From positions 1 through 14,518 of the forward strand of contig CAYQFH010000067.1 in NCBI GenBank assembly GCA_964416755.1: DNA of 14,518 bases, in the 5' to 3' direction. Shown one piece after another: positions 7,557 to 14,518 of this stretch (within the stretch, counting starts at the first letter, position 1; every line of letters starts with the position of its first letter). The stretch is from Thiopontia sp964416755. Lineage in GTDB: Bacteria; Pseudomonadota; Gammaproteobacteria; GCF-002020875. The notes under the pieces are model-generated. The model worked only from the letters and a program-made list of their open reading frames with translations, did not search any database and had not been told where the DNA came from. The position numbers and the translations under genes were made by a program.

Positions 7557-8549
7557 TCAGTCGGTCGAAACTCCGAACCAGAAAGCCTCATCCTTCTCCA
7601 GAAACATCTCCGCAGGCATCATGTGGGTACCATCACAAGAGAAGTTGACCTCAACCAGACCGCTGATGACATTGAATGTGCCGGTCCGCAGGTAAACCAC
7701 ATCATCTGCTGTACGCAGCTCCTTGAACCGTTCCAGAATGGGGCGCACCATATCGGTCATCACCTTGGCCTGTTGCGGATAAGGTCGGCGGGGATAGACC
7801 AGACAGATGGAGGGGTCGAGAATTTCATTGAGCACATGGGTGTGTTCATCGTAAGGATCCTCCATCACCCACAGGGTGGCGCGGGAGCTGGAGAAGCGCA
7901 GAGAGATACGGAAAATTCCCCGCTCCACCACCAGCTCATCCAGAATATTGATCACATCATCAATGTACTCATCGATTGCCCGTGGGGTGAAGCGTTGATG
8001 GAAGAGCTGCTTGCGAATCGCGGGATCTCCCTTGATCTGACGCCAGGTCGCCTGCGGAAACAGGGCACTCTCCTCCTGTGGCAGCCGACGCAGATCGAAG
8101 TCAGCAACCAGATAACCGACAATCTGTTCTGCCTCAACCACAGGCTGAATTGCTGTGATGCAGCTGCGATGGAGCGAGGAGCTGATATAGACCTCAGTCA
8201 ACTGTAATTGTGATAACTCCTTGCTGATATAGGGGAGCAGTAATTCATACTGAACCTCCTGACTTTTGATGGTCTCATCACTGATCATCACTTCGCTATG
8301 AGGTACAGCCTCCGGCGTTACCGCGTAGAGTCGCTCGCAAAAGGAGAGATCGGCCCAAGGCTGCACTACCCGCCCCAGCAGGTAGGAGAGCTTTCCCTCT
8401 CTGGACCAAACCGGTGCAGCCTGTTGGGAGAGTTCACTCAGAATCGGAGCAAGAAAATCGATCAGGCCTTTACGACGTGCATGGATGGTATCGGAGAGAG
8501 CGGTAGACACAGGATTGAAGCAGGCAACGTTAGTGAACAGACCGATCAT
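7557..8549 (-). CDS. Soluble PDC/Cache-like sensor protein heading the mod operon
   Basis: About 330 aa from the ATG at 8549; an upstream ATG at 8612 would add 21 residues but overlaps the start of the divergent gene, so I prefer 8549. No signal peptide or membrane segment is seen, so it is probably cytoplasmic. Residues about 118-156, including TEVYISSSLHRSCITAIQP and then IVGYLVADFDLRRL, resemble the ligand-binding part of PDC/Cache sensor domains, where a Tyr-x-Ser strand leads to an IxxxxPV and GxxxxDxxL pattern. The N-terminal half is helical. The C-terminal half, about 200-330, has mixed alpha/beta character and I recognise no domain in it. No kinase, GGDEF or DNA-binding output is visible. 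The stop lies 14 bases before modA, so it is probably co-transcribed with modABC. Function is unknown; sensing of a small ligand is inferred. Confidence 0.75.
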   Translation of the reverse strand: MIGLFTNVACFNPVSTALSDTIHARRKGLIDFLAPILSELSQQAAPVWSREGKLSYLLGRVVQPWADLSFCERLYAVTPEAVPHSEVMISDETIKSQEVQYELLLPYISKELSQLQLTEVYISSSLHRSCITAIQPVVEAEQIVGYLVADFDLRRLPQEESALFPQATWRQIKGDPAIRKQLFHQRFTPRAIDEYIDDVINILDELVVERGIFRISLRFSSSRATLWVMEDPYDEHTHVLNEILDPSICLVYPRRPYPQQAKVMTDMVRPILERFKELRTADDVVYLRTGTFNVISGLVEVNFSCDGTHMMPAEMFLEKDEAFWFGVSTD

Positions 8550-8601
8550 TATTCTGCTTTGTGCTGGTTCTTGCAAGCATGATTCAGTAGTATGGGAAGC
8601 G

Positions 8602-9603
8602 ATGAGTACCATTCATACGGTGACACTCCCGATTGACGGGGAACGGGAGAAAACTTACGAGTGCAGCAGCGAAGAGTCGATCCTTCAGGCCGGTCTGCGT
8701 GCCGGACTTTCGCTACGCTACAAATGTACCAACGGCAGTTGTGGCGAGTGCAAAACACGTCTGCTTGAGGGTGAAATCAAACCCATACACCATCAGGATT
8801 TTCAGCTGAGCGCACAGGAACAGCGCGAGCAGTGGTTCCTCTCCTGCACCCATGCGCCTGCATCCACGCTCAATATCAACGCCCCACTCTTCAATACTCC
8901 ACTACAGGTTCCACAACAGACTATTCCAGCAAAAGTCAAAAAAATTGAAATGCTCAAATCAGAGCAGTTGGCAATCCTGACTCTACGCACTCCTCGCTCC
9001 AACACCTTCCAGTTTCTGGCAGGACAAGATGTTGAACTGACCAGCAACGGAGTCACCAGGCGTTACCCCATTGCAAGCTGCCCCTGCAATGGGGGTGAAC
9101 TGGAGTTCCACATTCCGAGACGTAGATCCGATCCATTCTCTGAGCTACTCTTTACCACACTGAAACGGGGAGCTTCAGTCACTATTGTGGGGCCTCGTGG
9201 TCAGTTCTCTCTCGATGAAGATTCCAGACGTCATCTGGTCTTTGTCGCCTGGGAGAATGGCTTTGCCCCGGTTGGCAGCCTGGTGGAACACTTCATCTCA
9301 CTGGAGATGGATAACCCGCTCTCTCTCTACTGGATCACCAAAAGGGAGCCCTACCAGCAGAATCGCGCCCACGCCTGGAGGGCCGTGCTGGATCCCTATG
9401 ACTACCACTGGCTTGAGCGCCACAACGGTGATTGCGAGTCACAGGTACCACAATTACTGGAGCAGATCGGTCAGGACCTGATGGTCGAGATGTGTGACTT
9501 CTACATCGCAGCACCCGCCCCGTTTCTGATCATGCTCAGTGAAGCGCTGACTGAGTCCGGGGTTGCGGAGGAGCAGCTGCACGCCTCCCCGATATCAACA
9601 TAG
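8602..9603 (+). CDS. 2Fe-2S ferredoxin fused to an FNR-like flavin reductase module
   Basis: A 333-aa soluble electron-transfer protein. Residues 1-95 are a plant-type ferredoxin with C42, C47, C50 and C82 (CX4CX2C plus a distal Cys), which ligate a 2Fe-2S cluster. Residues about 105-200 match the flavin-binding barrel, with RRYPIAS (153-159) in place of the usual RxYSxxS. Residues 210-333 match the pyridine-nucleotide domain, ending in DFYIAAPAPFLIMLSEAL, but the normal GTGxAP nucleotide motif reads WENGFAP (217-223), so NAD(P)H binding may be altered. The arrangement resembles CDP-6-deoxyglucoseen reductase and mono-oxygenase reductases. The start is ATG at 8602 with GGGAAG about 3 bases upstream; the frame is open further upstream, but those codons overlap the divergent PDC gene and lack domain sense. 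The partner oxygenase or acceptor is not in the window. Confidence 0.85.
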   Translation: MSTIHTVTLPIDGEREKTYECSSEESILQAGLRAGLSLRYKCTNGSCGECKTRLLEGEIKPIHHQDFQLSAQEQREQWFLSCTHAPASTLNINAPLFNTPLQVPQQTIPAKVKKIEMLKSEQLAILTLRTPRSNTFQFLAGQDVELTSNGVTRRYPIASCPCNGGELEFHIPRRRSDPFSELLFTTLKRGASVTIVGPRGQFSLDEDSRRHLVFVAWENGFAPVGSLVEHFISLEMDNPLSLYWITKREPYQQNRAHAWRAVLDPYDYHWLERHNGDCESQVPQLLEQIGQDLMVEMCDFYIAAPAPFLIMLSEALTESGVAEEQLHASPIST

Positions 9604-9773
9604 ATCCCCCTGCTTTTACCCCATTCAGAGAGGAATCTTTACTTAAAAAGAGTCTCATCCCATAAAACCATCCCACTCTCCTGAAAAGAAAAATTTAATT
9701 CACTATAACTTTTCATCGAGGAGTAAAATTCGTCTCTGAATTTCGCACATTCTTAAGTAAAAGGGAAAACGAT
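9604..9773 (+). promoter_or_regulatory. Intergenic region with sigma70-like promoter for the phosphate-transport pair
   Basis: CTGAAA (9681-9686) and TATAAC (9704-9709) are 17 bases apart and match the sigma70 boxes at 4 and 5 of 6 positions. Between the predicted start of transcription (about 9716) and the AAGGG ribosome site (9761-9765) lies an inverted repeat, AAATTC and GAATTT (9726-9743, 6-base loop), possibly an operator or leader hairpin. I do not find a convincing Pho box. No clear terminator follows the ferredoxin gene. Confidence 0.5.
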
Positions 9774-10448
9774 ATGGGCAACTACTTCTCTGGAATTTTT
9801 GCACGCTCACCAATCAATCCGCTGCAGAAACATATGGCCAAGGTTCAGGCCTGTATCTCTGAGCTGGAGGCGCTGTTTGAGGCAGTCATCGAGAAAGACT
9901 ATGAAGCCGTTGAAGAGACTCAGCAACGTATCTCGGCACTGGAGAGTGAGGCCGATGACCTGAAGAAAGAGTTACGCATCCATCTCCCCAAGGGGATGTT
10001 CCTCCCGGTTGCCCGTGGTGACATCCTCAATGTCCTGACCATGCAGGATCGTATCGCCAACCGCTCCAAGGATATCGCCGGCATCGTCACCGGTCGCAAA
10101 ATGGAGATCCCGGAACCAATGGCAGAGACCTTCCTCAAACTGGTCAGTCGCAGTGTTGACGCCTCGGCACAGGCCCAGGTTGCAATTAACGAACTGGATG
10201 AACTGGTAGAGACCGGCTTCCGGGGGGGGGAAGTGGTGCTGGTGGAGAAGATGTTGACCAAACTGGATGACATTGAATCCGATACCGACACCCTGCAACG
10301 TGAGACCCGTGCCATCCTCTTTGAACTTGAGCCCGCCCTGCCACCGGTAGAGGTGATGTTCCTCTACCAACTCATTGAGTGGAGTGGAGAGCTGGCAGAC
10401 CTTGCACAGCGGGTCGGCAGTCGTCTGCAGCTGATGTTGGCACGGTAA
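9774..10448 (+). CDS. DUF47/PhoU-like protein (TIGR00153 family), PiT-associated
   Basis: A 224-aa soluble helical protein of the DUF47 family, related to PhoU and usually encoded beside a low-affinity phosphate transporter that it is thought to modulate. The opening MGNYFSGIFARSPINPLQKH is family-like. Two PhoU-style acidic motifs are visible: ESEADDL (57-63) and DDIESDTDTL (165-174), the likely metal-binding repeats. LPKGMFLPVARGDILNVL (71-88) is also characteristic. No membrane segment is seen. AAGGG lies 8 bases before the ATG. Its stop is 15 bases upstream of the PiT gene, so the two form an operon. A run of nine G bases (10222-10230) lies in the coding region (Arg-Gly-Gly-Glu); the frame is intact as sequenced. 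Confidence 0.92.
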   Translation: MGNYFSGIFARSPINPLQKHMAKVQACISELEALFEAVIEKDYEAVEETQQRISALESEADDLKKELRIHLPKGMFLPVARGDILNVLTMQDRIANRSKDIAGIVTGRKMEIPEPMAETFLKLVSRSVDASAQAQVAINELDELVETGFRGGEVVLVEKMLTKLDDIESDTDTLQRETRAILFELEPALPPVEVMFLYQLIEWSGELADLAQRVGSRLQLMLAR

Positions 10449-10463
10449 ACGGGGAGCACGATC

Positions 10464-11732
10464 ATGGTAATGGACTACGCAAACACCTATCTGATTTTGG
10501 TGATCCTCTTTGGTCTCTTCATGGCATGGGGCATTGGCGCCAACGATGTGGCCAACGCAATGGGAACCTCGGTGGGTTCACGCGCATTGACCCTCAAGCA
10601 GGCGGTACTGGTTGCAGCGGTTTTCGAATTCATGGGAGCCTATCTGGCCGGTGGCGAGGTCACCAAGACCATCCGCAAGGGGATCATTGATGCCAATCTG
10701 CTATCGACCATGCCCAATGGGGCCGAAATACTGGTCTTCGGTATGCTGGCTGCCCTGCTTGCCGCTGCAATCTGGCTATTGATCGCCTCCTACTTCGGAT
10801 GGCCGGTCTCCACCACCCACTCCATTGTCGGTGCCATTGTCGGTTTTGCTGCCGTCGGAGTCGGTGTTGAGGCGGTAAAGTGGTCGAAAGTGGGATCGAT
10901 TGTATTGAGCTGGTTTGGCGCACCCATGTTGGCAGCTTTGATCTCTTTCATCATCTTCCGCTCTGTGCAGAAATTGATTCTCGACACGGATCGCCCCTTT
11001 GAAAACGCGAAACGTTTTGTCCCGATCTACATCTTCCTCGCCGGCTTTGTGATCTCACTGGTTACCCTGGTCAAGGGGCTGAAGCATGTGGGGCTGAAGT
11101 TCGAGACCGGCACCAACATCCAGCTGGCTGTTTTAATTGGATTGCTGATCATGATGGTCGGCATCTACTTTATCCGCAAGATCAAAATTGACGAGGCAGC
11201 CGACAAGGACTTCCACTACGCCAATGTGGAGAAGGTCTTTGCGGTACTGATGGTGGTCACCGCATCGGCTATGGCCTTCGCTCACGGCTCCAACGATGTG
11301 GCCAATGCGGTTGGCCCGATTGCCGCTGTAATCAGTGTAATCAATAACGGAGGGGTTATCGCTGCAAAATCGGTAATGCCGAGCTGGATTCTACTGCTGG
11401 GTGGTATCGGTATTGTGTTGGGGCTGCTCACCTATGGTGCCCGGGTGATGGCTACCATTGGGCAGAAGATCACCGAATTGACTCCAAGCCGTGGCTTCGC
11501 TGCCGAACTCTCAGCAGCCTCGACTGTGGTCATCGCATCGGGTACCGGGTTGCCGGTCTCCACCACACAGACACTGGTGGGTGCAGTACTCGGGGTCGGA
11601 TTTGCACGTGGTATCGCTGCACTCGATATGCGTGTCATTCGCACCATCTTCATGTCGTGGGTGGTGACACTGCCTGCCGGTGCATTGCTGGCAATCGTCT
11701 TCTTCTTTATGCTGAAGGGGATTTTCCTCTAG
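10464..11732 (+). CDS. Inorganic phosphate transporter, PiT family
   Basis: A 422-aa inner-membrane, cation-coupled phosphate transporter. The duplicated PiT signature is clear: GANDVANAMG (25-34) and GSNDVANAVG (275-284). Each half also has a matching PVSTT loop: PVSTTHSIVGAIVG (114-127) and PVSTTQTLVGAVLG (364-377). About ten hydrophobic segments are seen, with a short polar central loop at about 238-256 (KIKIDEAADKDFHYANVEK). The length is shorter than E. coli PitA (499 aa) and matches the DUF47-linked subgroup. The ATG at 10464 has GGGGAG 7 bases upstream; a second ATG two codons later is too far from it. It may carry phosphate, possibly as a metal-phosphate complex. A strong terminator follows. 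Confidence 0.95.
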   Translation: MVMDYANTYLILVILFGLFMAWGIGANDVANAMGTSVGSRALTLKQAVLVAAVFEFMGAYLAGGEVTKTIRKGIIDANLLSTMPNGAEILVFGMLAALLAAAIWLLIASYFGWPVSTTHSIVGAIVGFAAVGVGVEAVKWSKVGSIVLSWFGAPMLAALISFIIFRSVQKLILDTDRPFENAKRFVPIYIFLAGFVISLVTLVKGLKHVGLKFETGTNIQLAVLIGLLIMMVGIYFIRKIKIDEAADKDFHYANVEKVFAVLMVVTASAMAFAHGSNDVANAVGPIAAVISVINNGGVIAAKSVMPSWILLLGGIGIVLGLLTYGARVMATIGQKITELTPSRGFAAELSAASTVVIASGTGLPVSTTQTLVGAVLGVGFARGIAALDMRVIRTIFMSWVVTLPAGALLAIVFFFMLKGIFL

Positions 11733-11758
11733 TACTCGAACAGAAACCGTTTTACTGA

Positions 11759-11790
11759 AAGAGCGCTCCAATACGGGGCGCTCTTGTTTT
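11759..11790 (+). terminator. Rho-independent terminator after the PiT transporter gene
   Basis: An 11-base stem, AAGAGCGCTCC with GGGGCGCTCTT (one T-G pair), closes a 5-base loop and is followed by GTTTT. It begins 26 bases after the transporter stop and ends only 27 bases before the next start codon. Confidence 0.88.
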
Positions 11791-11817
11791 GAAGATTTAA
11801 AATGCAACGAGGAGACG

Positions 11818-13059
11818 ATGTCATATTGCGGCTTTGATTTTGGGACTTCAAACTCAGCCATCGGGATCATTGAAAACGGTGCCGTCACCATGGTGCCTCT
11901 GGAGTCTGAGAGCAGTCTGATCCGAACCGCACTCTTTATTGACGATGAAGAGCGAGAGATTCTCTATGGCAACAGAGCCGTACAATCCTACCTCGATGGA
12001 TGCGAAGGGCGGCTGATGCGCTCCATCAAATCGGTGCTGGGCACACCACTCATCGACCAAAAGACCAACGTCCTGAACAAGATGGTGCCATTCCACAACA
12101 TCATCGGGCTGTTTATCAGTGAGAGTAAAAGGCGCGCCGAGCAGTACTGCAACCAGGAGATCGAAAGTGTTGTGCTCGGGCGCCCCGTCCGGTTCAATGA
12201 TGACGATGATGAGATGGATGCGCAGGCCGAAAATATACTGCGTGAAATCGCACTGGAAAAAGGGTTCAAGCAGGTAGCCTTTCAACTGGAGCCCATCGCC
12301 GCAGCAAAGGCATTCCAGCACAATCATGCCATAGAGGGCAATCTGCTGATTGTTGATATCGGAGGGGGTACCTCTGATTTCACCATACTGACCCCTGATG
12401 TAACAGAGGGGTATCAGGTACTGGGCACAGCGGGTATCCATATTGGGGGGACCAATCTGGACAAGGCACTGGCTCTAAAGAAGGTAATGCCGGAACTAGG
12501 GATGGGGACGCTGGTTCGTATCGCCAATGGCAGCGACATCAACATCCCCACCACCTGGTTTCACAGCCTCTCCACATGGCATGAGATCAACAGCCTCTAC
12601 CCCTCAACAGTCATCCATGAGATCCGGAACTTTCTAGCCACTTCGCACGACAAGCGCCGAACCAGACGCCTGATCGATGTGCTCAACCACAAACTGGGAC
12701 ATCAGATTCTGGAGGAGGTTGAAAGTTGCAAAAAGCAGCTCTCCGATTCCATGGAGACCACCATCCCACTGAATGAGATCGAAGATGAATTGTCCATTGA
12801 GGTCTCCAAAGGTGAACTGGAGGCTATCATCGAACCAGACATCTCTTCCGTAAAAAACAAAATCGGTGAGTTGATTATTCAGTGCGGATTGACCAACGAA
12901 TCGATTGATCTTGTCTTCTATACCGGTGGTACGACACTGATTCCCAGTGTACGCAACAGCATCAACAACCTCTTTCCCAACGCTCGAATGTTAACCGGGG
13001 ATATGCTGCACAGCGTTGGTATTGGATTGACACTCGACGCCAGGGAGAGATTCTCATAG
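11818..13059 (+). CDS. Hsp70-family ATPase, YegD-like, without substrate-binding domain
   Basis: A 413-aa cytoplasmic protein of the actin/Hsp70 fold. Phosphate-1 loop GFDFGTSNSA is at 5-14, a lysine at the DnaK catalytic position is probably K71 (RSIKSVLG), EPIAAAKAF (158-166) matches the connect-1 helix, phosphate-2 DIGGGTSDF is at 180-188, and the adenosine motif GGTTLIPSV is at 370-378. The DnaK-type peptide-binding and lid domains are absent; the protein ends about 35 residues after the adenosine motif. This agrees with the YegD group of orphan chaperone-like ATPases, whose function is poorly known. GAGGAG lies just before the ATG. No convincing promoter is seen between the preceding terminator and this start. 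The gene is convergent with the truncated hybrid kinase. Confidence 0.87.
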   Translation: MSYCGFDFGTSNSAIGIIENGAVTMVPLESESSLIRTALFIDDEEREILYGNRAVQSYLDGCEGRLMRSIKSVLGTPLIDQKTNVLNKMVPFHNIIGLFISESKRRAEQYCNQEIESVVLGRPVRFNDDDDEMDAQAENILREIALEKGFKQVAFQLEPIAAAKAFQHNHAIEGNLLIVDIGGGTSDFTILTPDVTEGYQVLGTAGIHIGGTNLDKALALKKVMPELGMGTLVRIANGSDINIPTTWFHSLSTWHEINSLYPSTVIHEIRNFLATSHDKRRTRRLIDVLNHKLGHQILEEVESCKKQLSDSMETTIPLNEIEDELSIEVSKGELEAIIEPDISSVKNKIGELIIQCGLTNESIDLVFYTGGTTLIPSVRNSINNLFPNARMLTGDMLHSVGIGLTLDARERFS

Positions 13060-13169
13060 AACTGACGACATCTGGAATGGAAATTTTCCAATTCATCGAT
13101 AATAGCCACTCCACCAACCGCAAAAGAGCTGTTTAGATGTTACCGTTGCTACCGTTTTTATAAATCAGT
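13060..13169. other. Convergent gap with two weak inverted repeats
   Basis: This 110-base gap separates two converging genes. An imperfect inverted repeat spans 13075-13094 (GGAAA and TTTCC core, extended with one bulge) and TACCGTT occurs twice (13141 and 13150). ATCAG and CTGAT at 13164-13180 overlap the stop of the kinase gene. None has a clear T-run, so terminator function is uncertain. Confidence 0.3.
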
Positions 13170-14518
13170 TCAGGGCTGATCTTGAGGCAAGTTGACATCA
13201 TCTAGCAGACTTTGCGATAACGCATAAGCACTTTCAAAGTGGAGCTCATTGGTTTTCTCCGCCATCTCCTCAAATTGAGCCTGGTAGGGCGTATTTTCAA
13301 AAATCAACTGCAGTTGCTCTATTAGCTCGATGGCATTGAAACCTTGCTCTTGTAACTCCTTCTGTAACTCAATCAACAAGGGGGCTGCAGTAGAGATATC
13401 CAGCACCCGCTGCACTGTACCCGTTTCTACATCCTCTTGCTTGTCTTGCCTTACAATGGGTCGGGAAGGGGTAATCCATTGCGCCATAGTGGTATAGAGC
13501 CATCTACTATCAATCGGTTTGTGAATCAGATCATTCATTCCCGACCTCAGCGCCAGTTCACGCTCCTCTTCTGCAACCCGGGCAGTTACCGCCAGAACGG
13601 GAAGATCCTTCCACTGTTGTCGAATTGCCTCTGTTGCCGTATAGCCATCCATGACCGGCATCATACAGTCCATCAAGACACCATCATACTGCTCTCCTTG
13701 CTCCAGCAACTCCAGCACCTCCCCACCATTATTGACTACGGTCACCTCCATATCGGCCTGTGTCAACAGGGCATGGATCACCTCCTGGTTATCTAGATTA
13801 TCTTCTGCTACCAGGATTGTGGCACCTCTGAGTTTATCCATCGCATCCACTTGCCGCAGTTGATCATCATGCTGATGTGATTCCAGTCCATCACCAATCC
13901 TCATTGTCAGAGTAAAGTAGAAGTTGGCCCCCTCTCCCTCTCTGCTCTTGAGCTTCAACTCTCCCCCCATCAATCTCACCATTTTTCGACTGATTGCAAG
14001 GCCCAGGCCTGTTCCCCCAAATTGACGGGTGGTTGAGGCATCCGCCTGAGAGAAGGAGTCAAAGATATGGCCCTGGTGCTCTTCACTGATCCCGACTCCG
14101 GTATCCTGGACTGAAAACTTCAGTGCCACCTCTTCGCTGTCACGCCACAGCTGTTCAGCCTTGATCCGTACCTCACCAAGCTCAGGCGTGAATTTGATGG
14201 CATTGCCGCAAAGATTGGTTAGCACTTGAGTGAGGCGCAACGGGTCACCAATCACTACATCAGGGAGGTTAGGATCAAGTTCAGAAAGAACACTAACCTG
14301 TTTCTTCTCCGCCACCATATCAAACAGGGCATGGAGCTCTTCAAACAGATTACGCGGAGTCAGCGGAATCGCCTCGATCTCGATTCGACCTGCATCCAGC
14401 TTGGAAAAATCCAGAATATCATTGAGGATACCCAACAAGTTCTTCGCCGCCTTGTTCACCTTGTTGACATAGTGATGCTGTTTTCCACTCAGCTCGGTCT
14501 GTAGGGCGAGACCCGACA
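13170..14518 (-). CDS. Hybrid histidine kinase, C-terminal part (N-terminus outside window)
   Basis: The frame is open to the window edge, so the GTG at 14459 is internal. The visible protein starts in the second half of HisKA (LALQTELSGKQ, then LLGILNDILDFSKLDAGR); the phosphorylated His lies just outside. Numbering from the 14459 codon, the ATPase domain has N86, DTGVGI (119-124) and GGTGLGL (148-154). A receiver domain follows with E219-D220, phospho-acceptor D264 (MDCMMPVMDG), T292 and K314. The last 80 residues are helical (LLIELQKELQEQGF and on) and resemble the small domain appended to many hybrid kinases, but have no Hpt-type phospho-His motif. It would therefore need a separate Hpt protein or act through its receiver. 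The sensor domain cannot be seen. It is convergent with the Hsp70-like gene. Confidence 0.92.
   Translation of the reverse strand, partial: SGLALQTELSGKQHHYVNKVNKAAKNLLGILNDILDFSKLDAGRIEIEAIPLTPRNLFEELHALFDMVAEKKQVSVLSELDPNLPDVVIGDPLRLTQVLTNLCGNAIKFTPELGEVRIKAEQLWRDSEEVALKFSVQDTGVGISEEHQGHIFDSFSQADASTTRQFGGTGLGLAISRKMVRLMGGELKLKSREGEGANFYFTLTMRIGDGLESHQHDDQLRQVDAMDKLRGATILVAEDNLDNQEVIHALLTQADMEVTVVNNGGEVLELLEQGEQYDGVLMDCMMPVMDGYTATEAIRQQWKDLPVLAVTARVAEEERELALRSGMNDLIHKPIDSRWLYTTMAQWITPSRPIVRQDKQEDVETGTVQRVLDISTAAPLLIELQKELQEQGFNAIELIEQLQLIFENTPYQAQFEEMAEKTNELHFESAYALSQSLLDDVNLPQDQP

Noticed and set aside
7623..8207. 194-aa open frame opposite the PDC-like gene
   Set aside because: Shadow of the minus-strand gene; no recognisable motif, signal or ribosome site.
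8485..8601. 39-residue N-terminal extension of the ferredoxin-reductase
   Set aside because: It is antisense to the PDC gene start and has no domain sense, while the ATG at 8602 has a ribosome site and begins the ferredoxin fold directly.
8550..8601. ModE operator upstream of the PDC-mod operon
   Set aside because: No TATATAACG-type palindrome is visible in the shared upstream region.
9604..9773. Pho box upstream of DUF47-PiT
   Set aside because: No pair of CTGTCAT-like direct repeats with the right spacing was found.
11854..12441. 195-aa open frame opposite the Hsp70-like gene
   Set aside because: The plus-strand frame encodes clear ATPase motifs in the same stretch, so the antisense frame is a by-product.

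Overview
The window reads as a chromosomal segment of a free-living or facultatively symbiotic gammaproteobacterium with moderate GC content (judged by eye, not computed). The protein families fit: ZnuA with a His-rich loop, a DUF3391/HD-GYP phosphodiesterase, HBM-type hybrid histidine kinases, ModABC, a DUF47+PiT phosphate pair and a YegD-like Hsp70. The species cannot be fixed from the sequence. Coding density is high. I see no rRNA, tRNA, insertion sequence, CRISPR array or integrase.

Layout. (1) 1-577, + strand: 3' part of a zinc-binding ABC transporter protein (znuA), entering the window inside a tandem array coding for Glu-Glu-His. (2) 593-8549, - strand: a run of six co-directional genes. 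Read in transcription order they are a soluble PDC/Cache-like sensor protein, modA, modB, modC, a 1013-aa membrane hybrid histidine kinase and an HD-GYP phosphodiesterase. The first four are tightly packed (gaps of 7, 14, 0 and -4 bases in the ordering PDC-modA-modB-modC being 14, 0 and -4). The kinase and HD-GYP follow after gaps of 119 and 82 bases and may have their own promoter. (3) 8602-9603, + strand: a 2Fe-2S ferredoxin fused to a flavin reductase module, divergent from the PDC gene across about 52 bases. (4) 9604-9773: an intergenic region with a sigma70-like promoter. (5) 9774-11732, + strand: a DUF47/PhoU-like protein and a PiT phosphate transporter, closed by a strong intrinsic terminator. 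(6) 11818-13059, + strand: an Hsp70-family ATPase without a substrate-binding domain. (7) 13170-14518, - strand: the C-terminal part of a second hybrid histidine kinase, cut by the window edge in its HisKA domain.

How the parts fit. Three uptake functions lie close together: zinc, molybdate and phosphate. Two multidomain phosphorelay kinases and a c-di-GMP hydrolase provide signalling. The least ordinary part is the centre: a sensor-like protein heads the molybdate operon and faces a ferredoxin-reductase whose pyridine-nucleotide motif is degenerate. This may link molybdate supply or molybdoenzyme use to redox state, but that is inference. No complete novel defence or mobile system is visible.
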